This document shows, piece after piece, positions 1-9,702 of a stretch of 52,976 bases of DNA (the first letter of the stretch is position 1; every line of letters begins with the position of its first letter). Origin of the DNA: Pseudomonadota bacterium (GTDB taxonomy: Bacteria; Pseudomonadota; Gammaproteobacteria; Acidiferrobacterales; UBA6901); contig DAHXOO010000019.1 in NCBI GenBank assembly GCA_027364845.1, positions 1 through 52,976 on the forward strand. The letters run 5' to 3'. Position numbers and translations under genes: made by a program. Below the pieces are notes generated by a model. It was not told the origin of the DNA, searched no databases, and worked only from the letters and a program-made list of their open reading frames with translations.

Positions 1-43
1 CCTGATGGAGGATGCGTAAGGGTGGTAAAGTTTTATTCCAAAG

Positions 44-1345
44 TTAGCCGTTACCCCAAAGCACATAGAGCAGCACGGGGAGTCCCACAATCGTCGCCAG
101 TAGCGAGCCGAGTGGCGGACGACCTGTGAGCCGCCACAGATAACGTGGAGCAGCAACGCAAGCCAGACTGTAGATCACCAGGAAACCCATAGCCGTGAAG
201 ATCCCAAAAAGGTTCACGACAGCAAGCACGGACAGGTGACTGACAGCCATGAACGTCACAAAGACGAACATCGCAACGCCAAGCACGTGCAGGGCCAGGG
301 TCGGTGTGTGGTGACGAGGATGCACCCGCGCCAGAAAACGGGGAAGCACTCCATGGCGCGCCATGGAGTACAAGATGCGGGAGATGCTGTTCAGGGTCGC
401 CACCGCGGCGCTGAAAGCAGCGGCTGCCATCGCCAGGTCGGAGAACACCGCAAGCCAGGGCACACCGTTGCGGGCGGCAATCAGGTTCAGGGGCGCTGTG
501 GTGCGGCCGAGCAGCGCCGTGTCGTCTCCGAAGCCGAGCACCTCGGTGTAGGCCATGAACACGAAGAAGACACCGACCACCACCACGCTGAGCAGAATAG
601 CCCGCGGCACGGTCTTTTCAGAGCCGCGGCGCTCGCGCGCCAGATTGCCGGCGGTCTCGAAACCACCGTAGGCAAGCACCGTAAGCATGCAGGCGAGAAA
701 GAAGCCGTGACGGTCAAATCGTGAAACGTCGAACTGGACCGGATCAATAGGCCCGTGGCGGGCAAGCGCGACGACACCGATCGCGACGATGCAGGCGATG
801 GAAAAGCCTTCCACAATCAACCCGTAGCGCGCGGCGAGTTCGACATCACGCACTGCAAGCGACCAGGCAATGATGACCAGGACGAGACCGACTGGCCAGG
901 GCGGCACGCTTAGATGCACCAGCGCCAGCGCTTTAGCGGCAAATACGCCGCCCAGCACAGGCGCTGCCAGCAGCGCCCCCAGGTAGCCTCCGACCATAGC
1001 CCAGCCGGCGACAATGCCGGCCACTGGATGCAGCGCACGGCTGAGGTAAACGAACAGGGAACCAGCGGCTGGCACGTGCTGCGCGAGCCGCGCGACTTGG
1101 CTGGCAACCAGCAGCATGAGCCCACCGACCACCAGATACACCATCCAGGTGAGCGTACCGGCATTCGCCGCCACCAACGAAATGGTCACCGCCGCCATCG
1201 CCGAGGGTGTGATATTGGCGACCGCGTGGCCCAGGACCTCAATGAACGACAGACGTCCGACACGTAATCCGTTGCCAGAATCTGCGTCCGCGTCGTCCGC
1301 CGGAACTATGGAGTTCATCTGCGTTGCGTTCCGATTATCAGACAT
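44..1345 (-). CDS. APC-superfamily amino acid permease
   Basis: A 433-residue polytopic membrane protein with about twelve hydrophobic segments after a polar N-terminus of about 30 residues. It has the APC-family layout: a Gly/Ala-rich first helix (GHAVANITPSAMA, about residues 39-51) and a polar helix-6 region with YGGFETAGNLARE near residue 230, typical of amino acid/polyamine/organocation permeases. The family moves amino acids or amines across the inner membrane by proton symport or exchange; the substrate cannot be read from sequence. The start is preceded by a strong GGGGAGG ribosome site. It lies upstream of, and on the same strand as, an amino-acid-type ABC importer, separated from it by about 160 bases, so the two may serve related uptake. 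Family assignment is confident, substrate is unknown. Confidence 0.85.
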   Translation of the reverse strand: MSDNRNATQMNSIVPADDADADSGNGLRVGRLSFIEVLGHAVANITPSAMAAVTISLVAANAGTLTWMVYLVVGGLMLLVASQVARLAQHVPAAGSLFVYLSRALHPVAGIVAGWAMVGGYLGALLAAPVLGGVFAAKALALVHLSVPPWPVGLVLVIIAWSLAVRDVELAARYGLIVEGFSIACIVAIGVVALARHGPIDPVQFDVSRFDRHGFFLACMLTVLAYGGFETAGNLARERRGSEKTVPRAILLSVVVVGVFFVFMAYTEVLGFGDDTALLGRTTAPLNLIAARNGVPWLAVFSDLAMAAAAFSAAVATLNSISRILYSMARHGVLPRFLARVHPRHHTPTLALHVLGVAMFVFVTFMAVSHLSVLAVVNLFGIFTAMGFLVIYSLACVAAPRYLWRLTGRPPLGSLLATIVGLPVLLYVLWGNG

Positions 1346-1506
1346 TCCTCAACCTCCCCTAGGCTCAGGCATAGGATGCTGCCGAGGATGCCTCAACAGA
1401 ATGCGTCGACGCACATCTATATTCCAGCTCCGCGTGCCGATGATGGCGTTGCACCGACACCCACGGTAGCCGGCCGGCCATGACATCAGCTGAAACACTC
1501 GGGCCC

Positions 1507-2250
1507 TCAATCCCGCGGGGCATCCGTGGCTTCCTGCAACCCGAAATAGCTCCGGCGCAAAATATCGTCCCGCTGCAATGCGGCGCGATCGCCGGCGAAG
1601 CGGATGCGTCCGGCATCCAGAACACAGACACGCTCGGCAAGCTCCAAAAATCCCAGATTCTGCTCGGCGACAAGCATGGCTAGTCCTTCACTGTGCAATT
1701 GCTTGAGTGTGGCGATCACTTCCTTAACGTAGCGCGGCGACAGACCTGCAGAAGGTTCGTCCATGACCAGCAGCCGGGGCCCGCTCATGAATGCTTTGGC
1801 CAGACTCAGCATCTTGCGCTGCCCTCCACTGAGGCTGCCGGCCGGCACGCTCCGGCGCTGCACGAGATCCGGGAACATCTCGTACAGCGCCTGCGCGCGG
1901 CGTCGGACCTCACGGCGTGGCAGGTAGTAGCCACCAAGCTTCAGGTTCTCCTCGATACTGAGATTGGGAAAGATACCCATTTCCGACATATAGGCGATTC
2001 CCTGGCGCACGCGCTGATCGGTACGCCGGCCTTCCAAGCGCCGACCTTGAAACTCGATCTGGCCACGCCACAGCGCGACCAGCCCGAGCAGAGCTTTGAG
2101 CAGCGTGGTTTTGCCGGCGCCGTTTGAGCCTAGCAGGATGACACACTCGCCGTCCCCAACCTCGAGATCGACGTCCCACAGCACCTGCAGCTGACCATAG
2201 CCCGCCACCAAACCGGAGGCTCGCATCAACAGACCAGCGCGCTCAGCCAC
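1507..2250 (-). CDS. livF: HAAT-family ABC transporter ATP-binding protein, LivF type
   Basis: A 247-residue ABC ATPase. Visible motifs are Walker A (GSNGAGKTT, about residues 41-49), the signature LSGGQ followed by RKML, and Walker B LLVMDEPSAGL. The protein is compact, without the extra C-terminal helix seen in LivG, as expected for LivF. LivF pairs with LivG to power import of hydrophobic amino acids, amides or urea. Its start overlaps the livG stop by 8 bases, showing translational coupling, and it is the last gene of the five-gene importer operon. An internal Met at residue 9 is an alternative start. Family is certain; the transported compound is not. Confidence 0.93.
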   Translation of the reverse strand: MAERAGLLMRASGLVAGYGQLQVLWDVDLEVGDGECVILLGSNGAGKTTLLKALLGLVALWRGQIEFQGRRLEGRRTDQRVRQGIAYMSEMGIFPNLSIEENLKLGGYYLPRREVRRRAQALYEMFPDLVQRRSVPAGSLSGGQRKMLSLAKAFMSGPRLLVMDEPSAGLSPRYVKEVIATLKQLHSEGLAMLVAEQNLGFLELAERVCVLDAGRIRFAGDRAALQRDDILRRSYFGLQEATDAPRD

Positions 2251-2950
2251 CGAGGAAGATATCGATCACCTGCGGATCGCGCGCGGCGACGTCCAGCGGC
2301 CCTTCGAAGATCTCACGTCCTGCGTCCATGACTACGACACGCGAGGTCAGCTCCCGCAGAAAGCTGAGCAAATGTTCAACCACCAGCAGAGCCACGCCAG
2401 AGCTGGCGATCGTCATCAGCGTCTGCGCCATGCGCTGCAATTCAGCGGGGTTCAACCCGGCTGCGAGCTCGTCCACGAGCAGTAGCCGCGGTCTGGCTAT
2501 CAGGGCCCGAGCCAGATCGAGCCGCTTTTGCTGCGCACTGTTAAGGCTTGCCGCTTCGCGCCCAGCAAGCGGTGCAAGCTCAAGGAACTCCAGACACTTG
2601 CCTATCTCGTCTCGCCCGGCCCCGCTGTAGACCGCCGCAATCTCGAGGTTTTCGCTAACCGTCAATCCCTTGAACGGTTTCGGCACCTGAAAGGTACGGT
2701 TGATCCCCAGGTGAGCCCGGCGGTGAATCGGCAATCCGCCGACCGGCTGGCCATCGAAGTGGATCGTGCCGGCATCGGCGGTGTAGACACCGGAGATCAC
2801 GTTGATGGCCGTAGTCTTGCCCGAGCCGTTGGGGCCAACCAAGCCCAGAATCTCGCCTGACGCGAGCTTGAGGCTGAGCCCGTCCAGGGCCTGGAACGCA
2901 CCAAAATGTTTGCTCAGACGCTCGACGACAAGCAGCGCGCTAGGGGACAT
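2243..2950 (-). CDS. livG: HAAT-family ABC transporter ATP-binding protein, LivG type
   Basis: A 235-residue ABC ATPase with Walker A GPNGSGKTT (about residues 39-47), a non-canonical signature LNSAQQKRL and Walker B LLLVDELAAGL followed by NPAEL. The altered signature and the AGLNP segment after Walker B are features of one common LivG-like subfamily, so I do not read them as decay. It forms the heterodimeric motor with the downstream LivF. Its start overlaps the end of livM by 11 bases. The protein ends soon after the D-loop and H-loop region (VVEHLLSFL) and is slightly short for LivG (about 250 residues). Confidence 0.92.
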   Translation of the reverse strand: MSPSALLVVERLSKHFGAFQALDGLSLKLASGEILGLVGPNGSGKTTAINVISGVYTADAGTIHFDGQPVGGLPIHRRAHLGINRTFQVPKPFKGLTVSENLEIAAVYSGAGRDEIGKCLEFLELAPLAGREAASLNSAQQKRLDLARALIARPRLLLVDELAAGLNPAELQRMAQTLMTIASSGVALLVVEHLLSFLRELTSRVVVMDAGREIFEGPLDVAARDPQVIDIFLGG

Positions 2951-3875
2951 GAACGTTGACTCGGCGCAGCAGTGAGGCGAGCCCGTTGGGCAGGAACAGC
3001 ACCAACATCACGATCACTATTCCGAACACGAGCTGGAAATACTCCGGCTGTGAGATGCCGATCCAGTTGTACAGCCCGTAGAGCAGCAACGTACCCACGA
3101 TCGGCCCGAGCAGCGTCGCGACACCGCCAAACAGCGTGAAGACAATGGCAAATACGCTGATATTGAGATCGAACACTGACTTCGGATAGAACACCGACAC
3201 GTGCCAGGCATAAGTCCCGCCGGCAAGTCCGGCGAGCGCGGCACTGAGCAGCCAGGCGCAGGTACGCTCACGCACGACATTCACCCCTGCAAACTCAGCA
3301 CTAACGGGTTCTTCACGAATCGCCTGTAGCGCCAGTCCCAAGTGCGAGTTGCGCAGGTAGACGACGACACCAAAAGCTAAGGCCAGCACTACCACCATGG
3401 CGGCGTAGCTTGCGTCGGCATCGTAGGCCCGCGCCAGGCTGATGCCATAAGGACCCTGGGTGAGCGACTCCAGATGGGGATTGGAAACAATGTAGTAGAC
3501 AACTTCCGACGCCGCCAGGCTGGCGATGGCAAAATACGCCCCGGACAGTCTCAGCAGCGGTGCCAGCAACAACGCCAACAGCACCGCGATCACGGCGCCA
3601 ACCAGCAATGCCAGCACGGGTGGCAGATGCAACAGCAGGACGGCGAGCGATGCCCCGTAGGCGCCGGAGCCAAAGAAGCCTACGTAGCCGAACGGCAGGT
3701 AGCCCGTGAAGCCAAAGAGCACATTGATACCCTGGGCCAGCGCCAAATACATCATCATGTTGAACAGCAGATCGTGGTTGCCATAGACAAACGGCAGCAC
3801 GATAAACAGCGCTACCACCCCCACGCTGTACCAGCCACCCCTAGGCAAGCCGCACCCTTTGGCCCAGTAATCCAC
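2940..3875 (-). CDS. livM: HAAT-family ABC transporter permease, LivM type
   Basis: A 311-residue inner-membrane permease with about nine hydrophobic segments. It carries LivM hallmarks: GYLPFGYVGFFGSGAY near residue 57 and the EAA-like cytoplasmic loop ALQAIREEPVSAEFAGVNV near residue 185, which docks on the ATPases. The annotated start is GTG and lies inside the 3' end of livH (35-base overlap) with no clear ribosome site, so the true start may be a TTG nine codons later. It forms the channel together with LivH. Confidence 0.92.
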   Translation of the reverse strand: MDYWAKGCGLPRGGWYSVGVVALFIVLPFVYGNHDLLFNMMMYLALAQGINVLFGFTGYLPFGYVGFFGSGAYGASLAVLLLHLPPVLALLVGAVIAVLLALLLAPLLRLSGAYFAIASLAASEVVYYIVSNPHLESLTQGPYGISLARAYDADASYAAMVVVLALAFGVVVYLRNSHLGLALQAIREEPVSAEFAGVNVVRERTCAWLLSAALAGLAGGTYAWHVSVFYPKSVFDLNISVFAIVFTLFGGVATLLGPIVGTLLLYGLYNWIGISQPEYFQLVFGIVIVMLVLFLPNGLASLLRRVNVHVP

Positions 3876-4716
3876 TCGGGCGGATCAACAGAATCAGGAT
3901 CAGCAGCACATAAGGCAGCATGTCGGCCCAAGAGGGAAAATACGTCTCCATGAGCATCAGTCCGAGCCCATAGACCAGCCCACCCAGCACCGTACCCAGC
4001 GGATTGCCAAGCGAACCGATTACGATCACCGCGAACGAGACAGTGGTAATGCGGATTCCCATATCCGGCTCGATGCTGCCCAACATGAAAGGACTGAACG
4101 CACCCGCGACCGCGGCCAGCGCGAGCCCTACTCCCAAAGCGATGGCCGACACGCGGTGCACGTTGATGCCGGTGCTGGCGGCTTCGTCCCGGCTTGCCAT
4201 CACTGCGCGCGTAGCGTAACCCAGGCGACTGCGATAGAGATACAGGTACACCGCGAGAATGGCGGCGGCACTCACCACCCCACTCACCACCCAGGCTGCC
4301 GGAAAGGTCTGACCGAAAACAGTTACCGGCCGGGCACCGAAGACGGTCGCAGGGATGGCACGCTGATCGTTGCCGAAGGCAATCACCGCCAACGCCTCAA
4401 TGATCTGCGACAGGCCAAAGAGCAGAATGAAGGACAGCATCTCTGGATCGCGCGAGGACAGCAGTCGCGGCACCACAGCGTAATACAGCGCGATGCCTGC
4501 GAGCACAAAGGCAACGATTTCAGCCGGAATGGCATACACCGGGTTCACGCCAGCTGCGGTGTACAGGCCGTAGGCCAGAAACGCACCTAGCATCAGGAAA
4601 TCGCCATGCGCCAGGTTGATCAGCCGCATCACCCCGAAAACCAGGTTGAGCCCCACAGCTACCAGACTGAAATACAAACCAAACAGCAAGCCAGCTAGCA
4701 GCGTGTACGCAATCAC
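3841..4716 (-). CDS. livH: HAAT-family ABC transporter permease, LivH type
   Basis: A 291-residue polytopic permease. LivH features are the N-terminal segment GLNLVFGVMRLINLAHGDFLMLGAF (residues about 22-46, described here by its key INLAHGDF core) and the cytoplasmic loop with RAVMASRDEAASTGINV near residue 190. The start is GTG, three bases after the stop of the binding-protein gene, so translation is probably coupled. It is the partner of LivM in the membrane. Substrate cannot be inferred from the permease. Confidence 0.93.
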   Translation of the reverse strand: MIAYTLLAGLLFGLYFSLVAVGLNLVFGVMRLINLAHGDFLMLGAFLAYGLYTAAGVNPVYAIPAEIVAFVLAGIALYYAVVPRLLSSRDPEMLSFILLFGLSQIIEALAVIAFGNDQRAIPATVFGARPVTVFGQTFPAAWVVSGVVSAAAILAVYLYLYRSRLGYATRAVMASRDEAASTGINVHRVSAIALGVGLALAAVAGAFSPFMLGSIEPDMGIRITTVSFAVIVIGSLGNPLGTVLGGLVYGLGLMLMETYFPSWADMLPYVLLILILLIRPSGLLGQRVRLA

Positions 4717-4719
4717 CCG

Positions 4720-5970
4720 TTACGGCGCCGGATACACCGGCTTGCCGGTGGCGAGATCAGGCGGATAAAGCATGCGCACGGTGAGCGCATGCTTGCCCGG
4801 GATAAACTGGCCAACCGGCAGGTTCTCGCCAATCTGCGCTCCGGTGATGTGGTCGATCTTGAAAGTCCCGTTCAGGGTATGCAGCCTCCCGGAGAACGCC
4901 ACAATGCTGCGGCGCAGAGCAAGCTGATCCAGGCGTGCGGCCGTCTGTAGAGTCTTCTGGATGACCAGTCCGGTGTTGAACCCCGCGATATTCAGGAAAT
5001 TGGGGTCCTTGCCATTTGCCTGTCGGAACTCCTGCTGAAAATCGTTCAAACCCATACCGTAATTGACCTTGTTGTAAACCAGCAACGGTGGGGTCGGATA
5101 GGTGTACGTATAGGCGAGCGTCTGATCGCCGACGCTTTTCTCCATGAGCGCGAACAGCTGGCCAGGAAAAATCGTAAAGACCATGTTGAATTTCATGCCG
5201 CTAGCCTGCAGATCGTGCAGGAATGCAATGTCGTTGTTGGGAAACCCAAACTCGATCACGGCATCAGGACGCGCGGCCTGGACGTTGTGCAGCAGCAGCG
5301 CATAGCTCGATGTGCTGGTTGCGACGCCGTGATCGAAGACCAGCTTTACGTGACTGCCCTGCAGGCGCCGGCGCAGGGTCTGAGCCTGGGAGCCGGTGAA
5401 ATCATTGGTCGCATAGAGCAGCGCTGCGCGCTTAATCTGCTTCTGCGTCTTCAGGAAATCCGCCAACGCATAGGGCCATATCCCCGAGGTCGGCAGTGAA
5501 GTCAGTACGATATAGGGATTGTCGTTGGTGAAGAAATTCGCGCCCGTACCGGTCTGATCGAACAGCAGCATCTTGTGCTCCTGGGCGATAGGCACAGCGA
5601 CCGAAGTCAGCACTGAACCAAAATCCGCTGCAAGGATGTTGACGTGGTCCTGCGTGATGAGCTGGTTATAGAGGGTAGCGGCGGTCGTGGTGGAGCTACG
5701 ATCATTATAAGCAATGAGCTTGACCGGGAGCTTTCTGCCATAGGCCTTGACGTAAACACCCCCCTCGCGGTTCACGTGATCCACCCAGAACTCCAGCCCT
5801 TGGAGCTGCGACTGAGACGAGACGGCGAATGGCCCGGAATCGGCATAGAGCGTCCCGATCCGTATCTCCTTGGGCATCGGAGCCGCCTGCACTGCGGTAC
5901 TGCCAAAAAACGCAACCGACAGAACTGCAACAGCAAACAACCAAAAGCGTAACAGAGGACGTATGCTCAT
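4720..5970 (-). CDS. Periplasmic substrate-binding protein of the HAAT ABC importer
   Basis: A 416-residue protein from the chosen ATG at 5970, which follows a GAGGAG ribosome site; a longer frame to 6012 lacks one. An N-terminal signal peptide (MSIRPLLRFWLF, hydrophobic core, AQ-type cleavage near VQA-AP) is followed by a type I periplasmic binding fold beginning KEIRIGTLYADSGPFA, close to the KIG-LxPLTG start of LivJ/AmiC/UrtA-like proteins. It captures the ligand in the periplasm for the four downstream transporter genes. Specificity (branched-chain amino acids, amides, urea, or aromatic compounds) is not determinable here. It is the first gene of the operon. Confidence 0.88.
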   Translation of the reverse strand: MSIRPLLRFWLFAVAVLSVAFFGSTAVQAAPMPKEIRIGTLYADSGPFAVSSQSQLQGLEFWVDHVNREGGVYVKAYGRKLPVKLIAYNDRSSTTTAATLYNQLITQDHVNILAADFGSVLTSVAVPIAQEHKMLLFDQTGTGANFFTNDNPYIVLTSLPTSGIWPYALADFLKTQKQIKRAALLYATNDFTGSQAQTLRRRLQGSHVKLVFDHGVATSTSSYALLLHNVQAARPDAVIEFGFPNNDIAFLHDLQASGMKFNMVFTIFPGQLFALMEKSVGDQTLAYTYTYPTPPLLVYNKVNYGMGLNDFQQEFRQANGKDPNFLNIAGFNTGLVIQKTLQTAARLDQLALRRSIVAFSGRLHTLNGTFKIDHITGAQIGENLPVGQFIPGKHALTVRMLYPPDLATGKPVYPAP

Positions 5971-6599
5971 AGTGGTTCTCCTCAATGTTCCGATTATTGT
6001 CTCGCGGCCCACACAAATCTACGGGCAGCATAGAGAGGACGATGGCAGGAATCAACCACCTAGAGGCCGGCAGCGTGTTTGCGCACATCGCGCACAGATC
6101 CGCACGATACGATTCCTGCCGATGCGTGCAGGGTCCCGCGGCCGCAGGGACCAAAGCACGGCAACCGTTAAAGAAGAGGAATTTGGACTGGATCTTGGAT
6201 TTCGAGTTTATTGCGGATCCAGAATTTCCCGACGGTTGCTGCGGATGCGACAGCCAGTAGCGCAACGGACGAACCTGATCAACGCGATCTCGCGATCCGA
6301 CACCATGCATATTACCCCACAGTTCCTGGAACACCCATCACCAGGATCGATGAATGCAAAGGCTGCTGGCGCACCTCCGGCACCGCTGCATTGATCGAGT
6401 GGGGACCCTGCAGCACACAGCCTCCAGAAAACGCGCCGGTTCCTCTACCCACATCGAGGGCAACAAACCGTCGGCCCGGAACGGGAGAGACTGTTGGCGA
6501 AATCGAAATCCAAGCCCACCACCTGCCGCGACAAATCAGGAGGTAGCTGTCTATGCCGAGCTGATGGATCCGGTGTACACCCCGCCTCGGACATCCCGT
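5971..6599. other. Gene-poor intergenic region
   Basis: About 630 bases between the importer operon start and the DUF3617 stop. The strip nearest 5971 must hold the importer promoter. Small open frames on both strands have no recognisable domain or convincing ribosome site. A short GGTCCC...GGGACC hairpin near 6132-6150 was seen but has no T tract. I see no gene here. Confidence 0.5.
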
Positions 6600-7001
6600 T
6601 TACTTGCAATCCCCCACCCGCTTTCCGATCACGTTGGTAATCATCGTGCGGCCCATCCCCTCGCTCGTCATTTCCGCGTCATACGCAGTGCCGGTCGACG
6701 TCATCTTCCCGGTGATCGTATCTTTGCCCATGCAGACCATTTTCCAAGTCATGGCATTTCCCTCGACCCGGTAATATTTCATATCACAGCCCTTTCGGGC
6801 CGAAGGGATCGCCTTATTGTTCCTGACGTCCGCCGCGGAATAGCATATCGTGTGTGAGATCGGCGGGATCGGGTACGCGAACCCTGGCATTTTCGTTGTT
6901 GCGGTTATCAGCCACTTGCCTGGCTTCATGGGGACAAAACCGGCAAAGGCGTTGGTGGTCCCAACTAGCAATGTCAATACAGCGACCCAGATTCTTTTCA
7001 C
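6600..7001 (-). CDS. Exported DUF3617-family protein
   Basis: A 133-residue protein from a GTG start at 7001, chosen because GAGGAG lies just upstream; the longer frame to 7046 would put polar residues before the signal peptide. Residues 1-20 form a signal peptide (VKRIWVAVLTLLVGTTNAFA). The mature part has the DUF3617 pattern: MKPGKWLITATTKMPG, a Cys pair around CYSAADV and KGCDMKYY, the WKMVC segment, and the terminal GKRVGDC. The family is periplasmic, common in proteobacteria, and has no assigned biochemical function. It appears to be a single-gene unit. Confidence 0.8.
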   Translation of the reverse strand: MKRIWVAVLTLLVGTTNAFAGFVPMKPGKWLITATTKMPGFAYPIPPISHTICYSAADVRNNKAIPSARKGCDMKYYRVEGNAMTWKMVCMGKDTITGKMTSTGTAYDAEMTSEGMGRTMITNVIGKRVGDCK

Positions 7002-7417
7002 GGTATTCTCCTCACGTTTTCCTATATTCCGCACCGTATACCTCACCCCGTGGCCTTCGAACAGCCTATTCTAAAAAAATGGCGCGCTTCCCGCATCCCA
7101 CCGATGGACGGAACGCTCTTTGCCGCGGCGCAATTTCCTGCCATTGCACGCCTTGGCAAATTATCAGACTACCACTTTACAGAATCGGGGCATGCCGCCG
7201 CGTCCACCCCACAGCCGCCAGAACCTGATCAGCCGCTGGCACTAGCCCCTGATACAACACGGCTGACAGGTCGCGACGGCGCTCCAAGTACTTCTGGCAA
7301 CGGTAGACATGCGATGTCCTATTGAAAACATCCGCGTTCAGGGTACAGCGGGTGACGCGCTCGCGTGTCCAGCCGATAAATTAAGCCGGTCCGCCGCCAA
7401 GAAACGACTGGCGACCG
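7002..7417. other. Gene-poor intergenic region
   Basis: About 415 bases upstream of the DUF3617 gene and downstream of the LOG-family gene. It must contain the promoter for the DUF3617 gene. A 91-codon plus-strand frame (7050-7325) shows no domain, signal or ribosome site and is not called. Nothing else recognised. Confidence 0.45.
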
Positions 7418-8287
7418 TCACGGTGGTGCTCCCTGATAATAGCCCTGCAACACAGCAACCGCCTCATCCGCCGTTTCCACAACCGTGAACAGCTCAATGT
7501 CCGCCGGCTCGATCACACCCTCTTGTGCCAGAAAATCGAAGTCCACCGCCCTTTTCCAGAAGGATTTTCCGACCAGCACGATGGGAATGCGCCGGATCTT
7601 CCGCGTCTGTATCAACGTCAACGCCTCAAACAATTCGTCCATCGTGCCATAGCCACCGGGGAATGCCACGAGCGCCCGTGCCCGCAGCATGAAATGCATC
7701 TTGCGCAGGCCGAAGTAGTGGAATTTGAAGCACAAATCCGGGGTGATGTAGGGGTTTGGCATCTGCTCCTGCGGCAGCGTGATGTTCAGGCCGACGGTAC
7801 GCGCGCCGACATCGTGGGCACCGCGGTTGGCAGCTTCCATAATTCCCGGGCCGCCGCCCGTCAGCACGACGAAGTCGCGGCGATGCTCATGTTGAAACTC
7901 GCGTGACATGACTCTCGCGAACTTTCTTGCTTCGATATAATAACGTGAGTACTCCACGCGCCTGCGAGCAAGTGCAATGGTCGCGCGCAGCGAAGGATCT
8001 CCTGGCCGCTCCTGCTCCTGCTGCAGCAAACTGTCGAGCCGTGCGTTTGCTTCTGCCGGGGACGGTATGCGTGTGCTCCCGAACACAACCACCGTAGAAC
8101 GCACATTGTGCCGGCGCAGAAACGTGTCCGGTTTCACCAGCTCGAGCTGCAGGCGCACCGGCCTTGCCTCGTCGCTGTCCAGGAAATCGGCATCCTCATA
8201 GGCCAGCCGGTACGAGGGGCTTCGCTTCAGTTCCTCGGCCAGCGCGTCCAGCTCTTCTTTGGGTAAATCGCGATCCTGCTCCGCCAT
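7418..8287 (-). CDS. LOG-family (TIGR00730-like) nucleotide phosphoribohydrolase-type protein
   Basis: A 289-residue Rossmann-fold protein from the ATG at 8287, which has a GAGGTAG ribosome site; the longer frame runs back through the neighbouring gene and is rejected. It carries the two LOG signatures: GGGPGIMEAANRGAHD (about residues 140-155) and PGGYGTMDELFEALT (about residues 207-221). Family members cleave the N-glycosidic bond of nucleoside 5'-monophosphates, as in cytokinin activation and bacterial PpnN; the physiological substrate here is unknown. The N-terminal extension of about 85 residues with RSTVVVFGSTRIPSP marks the longer bacterial subgroup. It starts 14 bases after the stop of the upstream nuclease gene, so the two are probably cotranscribed. 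Confidence 0.88.
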   Translation of the reverse strand: MAEQDRDLPKEELDALAEELKRSPSYRLAYEDADFLDSDEARPVRLQLELVKPDTFLRRHNVRSTVVVFGSTRIPSPAEANARLDSLLQQEQERPGDPSLRATIALARRRVEYSRYYIEARKFARVMSREFQHEHRRDFVVLTGGGPGIMEAANRGAHDVGARTVGLNITLPQEQMPNPYITPDLCFKFHYFGLRKMHFMLRARALVAFPGGYGTMDELFEALTLIQTRKIRRIPIVLVGKSFWKRAVDFDFLAQEGVIEPADIELFTVVETADEAVAVLQGYYQGAPP

Positions 8288-8301
8288 GGGTCTACCTCGT
8301 C

Positions 8302-9702
8302 TCAAATCCTGGCACTCTCTCCCTCTGTAGGGACCTGCACGTGCCATCCGAGCTGCGTGCCAATCGTGTGCGCGAAACCAAGCGCAATATCCTCCTCGCC
8401 ATGCACAATAAAGGTCTGCCGCGGCGGTCGCTTGAACCCGCGCATCCAGCGCAGCAGCGCCGGCTGATCGGCGTGGGCGGAAAAACCGCCAAGCGTAAAG
8501 ATCTCTGCGCGCACGGCGATCTCCTCGCCGAACAGGCGTACGCTCTTTACGCCGTCGACAAGATGTCTGCCGAGCGTCCCTTTCGCCTGGAAGCCGGTGA
8601 TCAAAACTGTATTTTGCGTGGAACCAAGATTGTAGCGCAGGTGGTGCCTTACGCGTCCTCCGTCGCACATGCCGCTCGCAGAAACAATGATCGCGCCTGT
8701 TCGTATTTTGTTGAGTGCCATTGATTCCTGCACGCTTTCCGTGAAATGCAGTTTCGGCGTCACGGCACTGCGGCGTTCGAGCAGCATTTCTTTCGTCTCC
8801 TTGTCGAAAAGCTCCATATGTCGCAAGGTTATCTGAGTCACTGCTGTAGCCATCGGCGAATCGACATAGATATGCAGATTGTGAAAGCGGCCATCGCGCG
8901 TCAGCAGAGTGAAGTAATAAAGCAATTCCTGCGTGCGTCCAACGGCGAACGCCGGTATGATCACGTTACCGCGTTTATCATTCAGGGTATGATTCACCGC
9001 ATAGACAAGTTCATCCAGCGTCGCGGCGAAGTTTCGATGCGCGCGGTTGCCGTAAGTCGATTCCACGAGCAATACATCAGCGTCCTCGATGATCGTTGGG
9101 TCGCGCAGTATCGGTCTGCCGGGCTGCCCGAGATCGCCTGAAAAAACGAGCTTGCGCTGTTCCACGCCATCGCTTACCCATACCTCGATGATGGCCGAAC
9201 CAAGTATGTGACCGGCATCGCGGAAGACACAGCGCACGCTGGCGTGTGGATTGGCCGGTTTATCGTAATCCACCGCGCGCATCTGCGAGAGACAGGCGAG
9301 CGCCTGATCAGCTGTATAAAGCGGCGTTACCTCGATCGGGTCGTGATTATTCCCTCCGTGGTGATGATATGCGGCGCGTTCGGCCTCGACCTCCTGCAGA
9401 TGACCGCTGTCAGGAAGCATGATACGCAGCAGGTCGATCGTCGCGCTGGTGGAATAAATCGGACCGGCGTAGCCTTCCAGCCGGAGCTTCGGCAACAGTC
9501 CGCTATGGTCTATGTGGGCATGCGTAAGCAGGACAAAATCGATGGATGCCGGGTCGAACGCGAACGGACGACGATTACGCAGCACCGCCGATCGCCCACC
9601 CTGATGCATGCCACAGTCCACCAGGAACTGGACCTGCGACGTCTCAACCAGATAACAGGAACCCGTTACCTCGCGCGCCGCACCAAGAAAGGTGATATTC
9701 AT
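8302..9702 (-). CDS. Metallo-beta-lactamase/beta-CASP RNA-processing nuclease
   Basis: A 466-residue protein starting MNITFLGAAREVTGS at 9702. The metal-binding motif HAHIDH is at residues 61-66, with further ligands in the DAGHILGSA segment and GDLG. The beta-CASP insertion and the C-terminal RMBL region (GFSAHADQPALLRWM, then FIVHGEED) are present in order, as in CPSF73-like bacterial proteins such as Thermus TTHA0252. The family degrades or trims RNA using two zinc ions. Length matches the family (450-470). It is upstream of and close to the LOG-family gene on the same strand. The ribosome site is weak (TTGGTGT). Confidence 0.9.
   Translation of the reverse strand: MNITFLGAAREVTGSCYLVETSQVQFLVDCGMHQGGRSAVLRNRRPFAFDPASIDFVLLTHAHIDHSGLLPKLRLEGYAGPIYSTSATIDLLRIMLPDSGHLQEVEAERAAYHHHGGNNHDPIEVTPLYTADQALACLSQMRAVDYDKPANPHASVRCVFRDAGHILGSAIIEVWVSDGVEQRKLVFSGDLGQPGRPILRDPTIIEDADVLLVESTYGNRAHRNFAATLDELVYAVNHTLNDKRGNVIIPAFAVGRTQELLYYFTLLTRDGRFHNLHIYVDSPMATAVTQITLRHMELFDKETKEMLLERRSAVTPKLHFTESVQESMALNKIRTGAIIVSASGMCDGGRVRHHLRYNLGSTQNTVLITGFQAKGTLGRHLVDGVKSVRLFGEEIAVRAEIFTLGGFSAHADQPALLRWMRGFKRPPRQTFIVHGEEDIALGFAHTIGTQLGWHVQVPTEGESARI

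Noticed and set aside
2243-2950. LivG signature motif LNSAQ suggesting an inactive ATPase
   Set aside because: The following AGLNPAE and overall pattern match a common LivG-like subfamily that lacks LSGGQ, and Walker A and B are intact.
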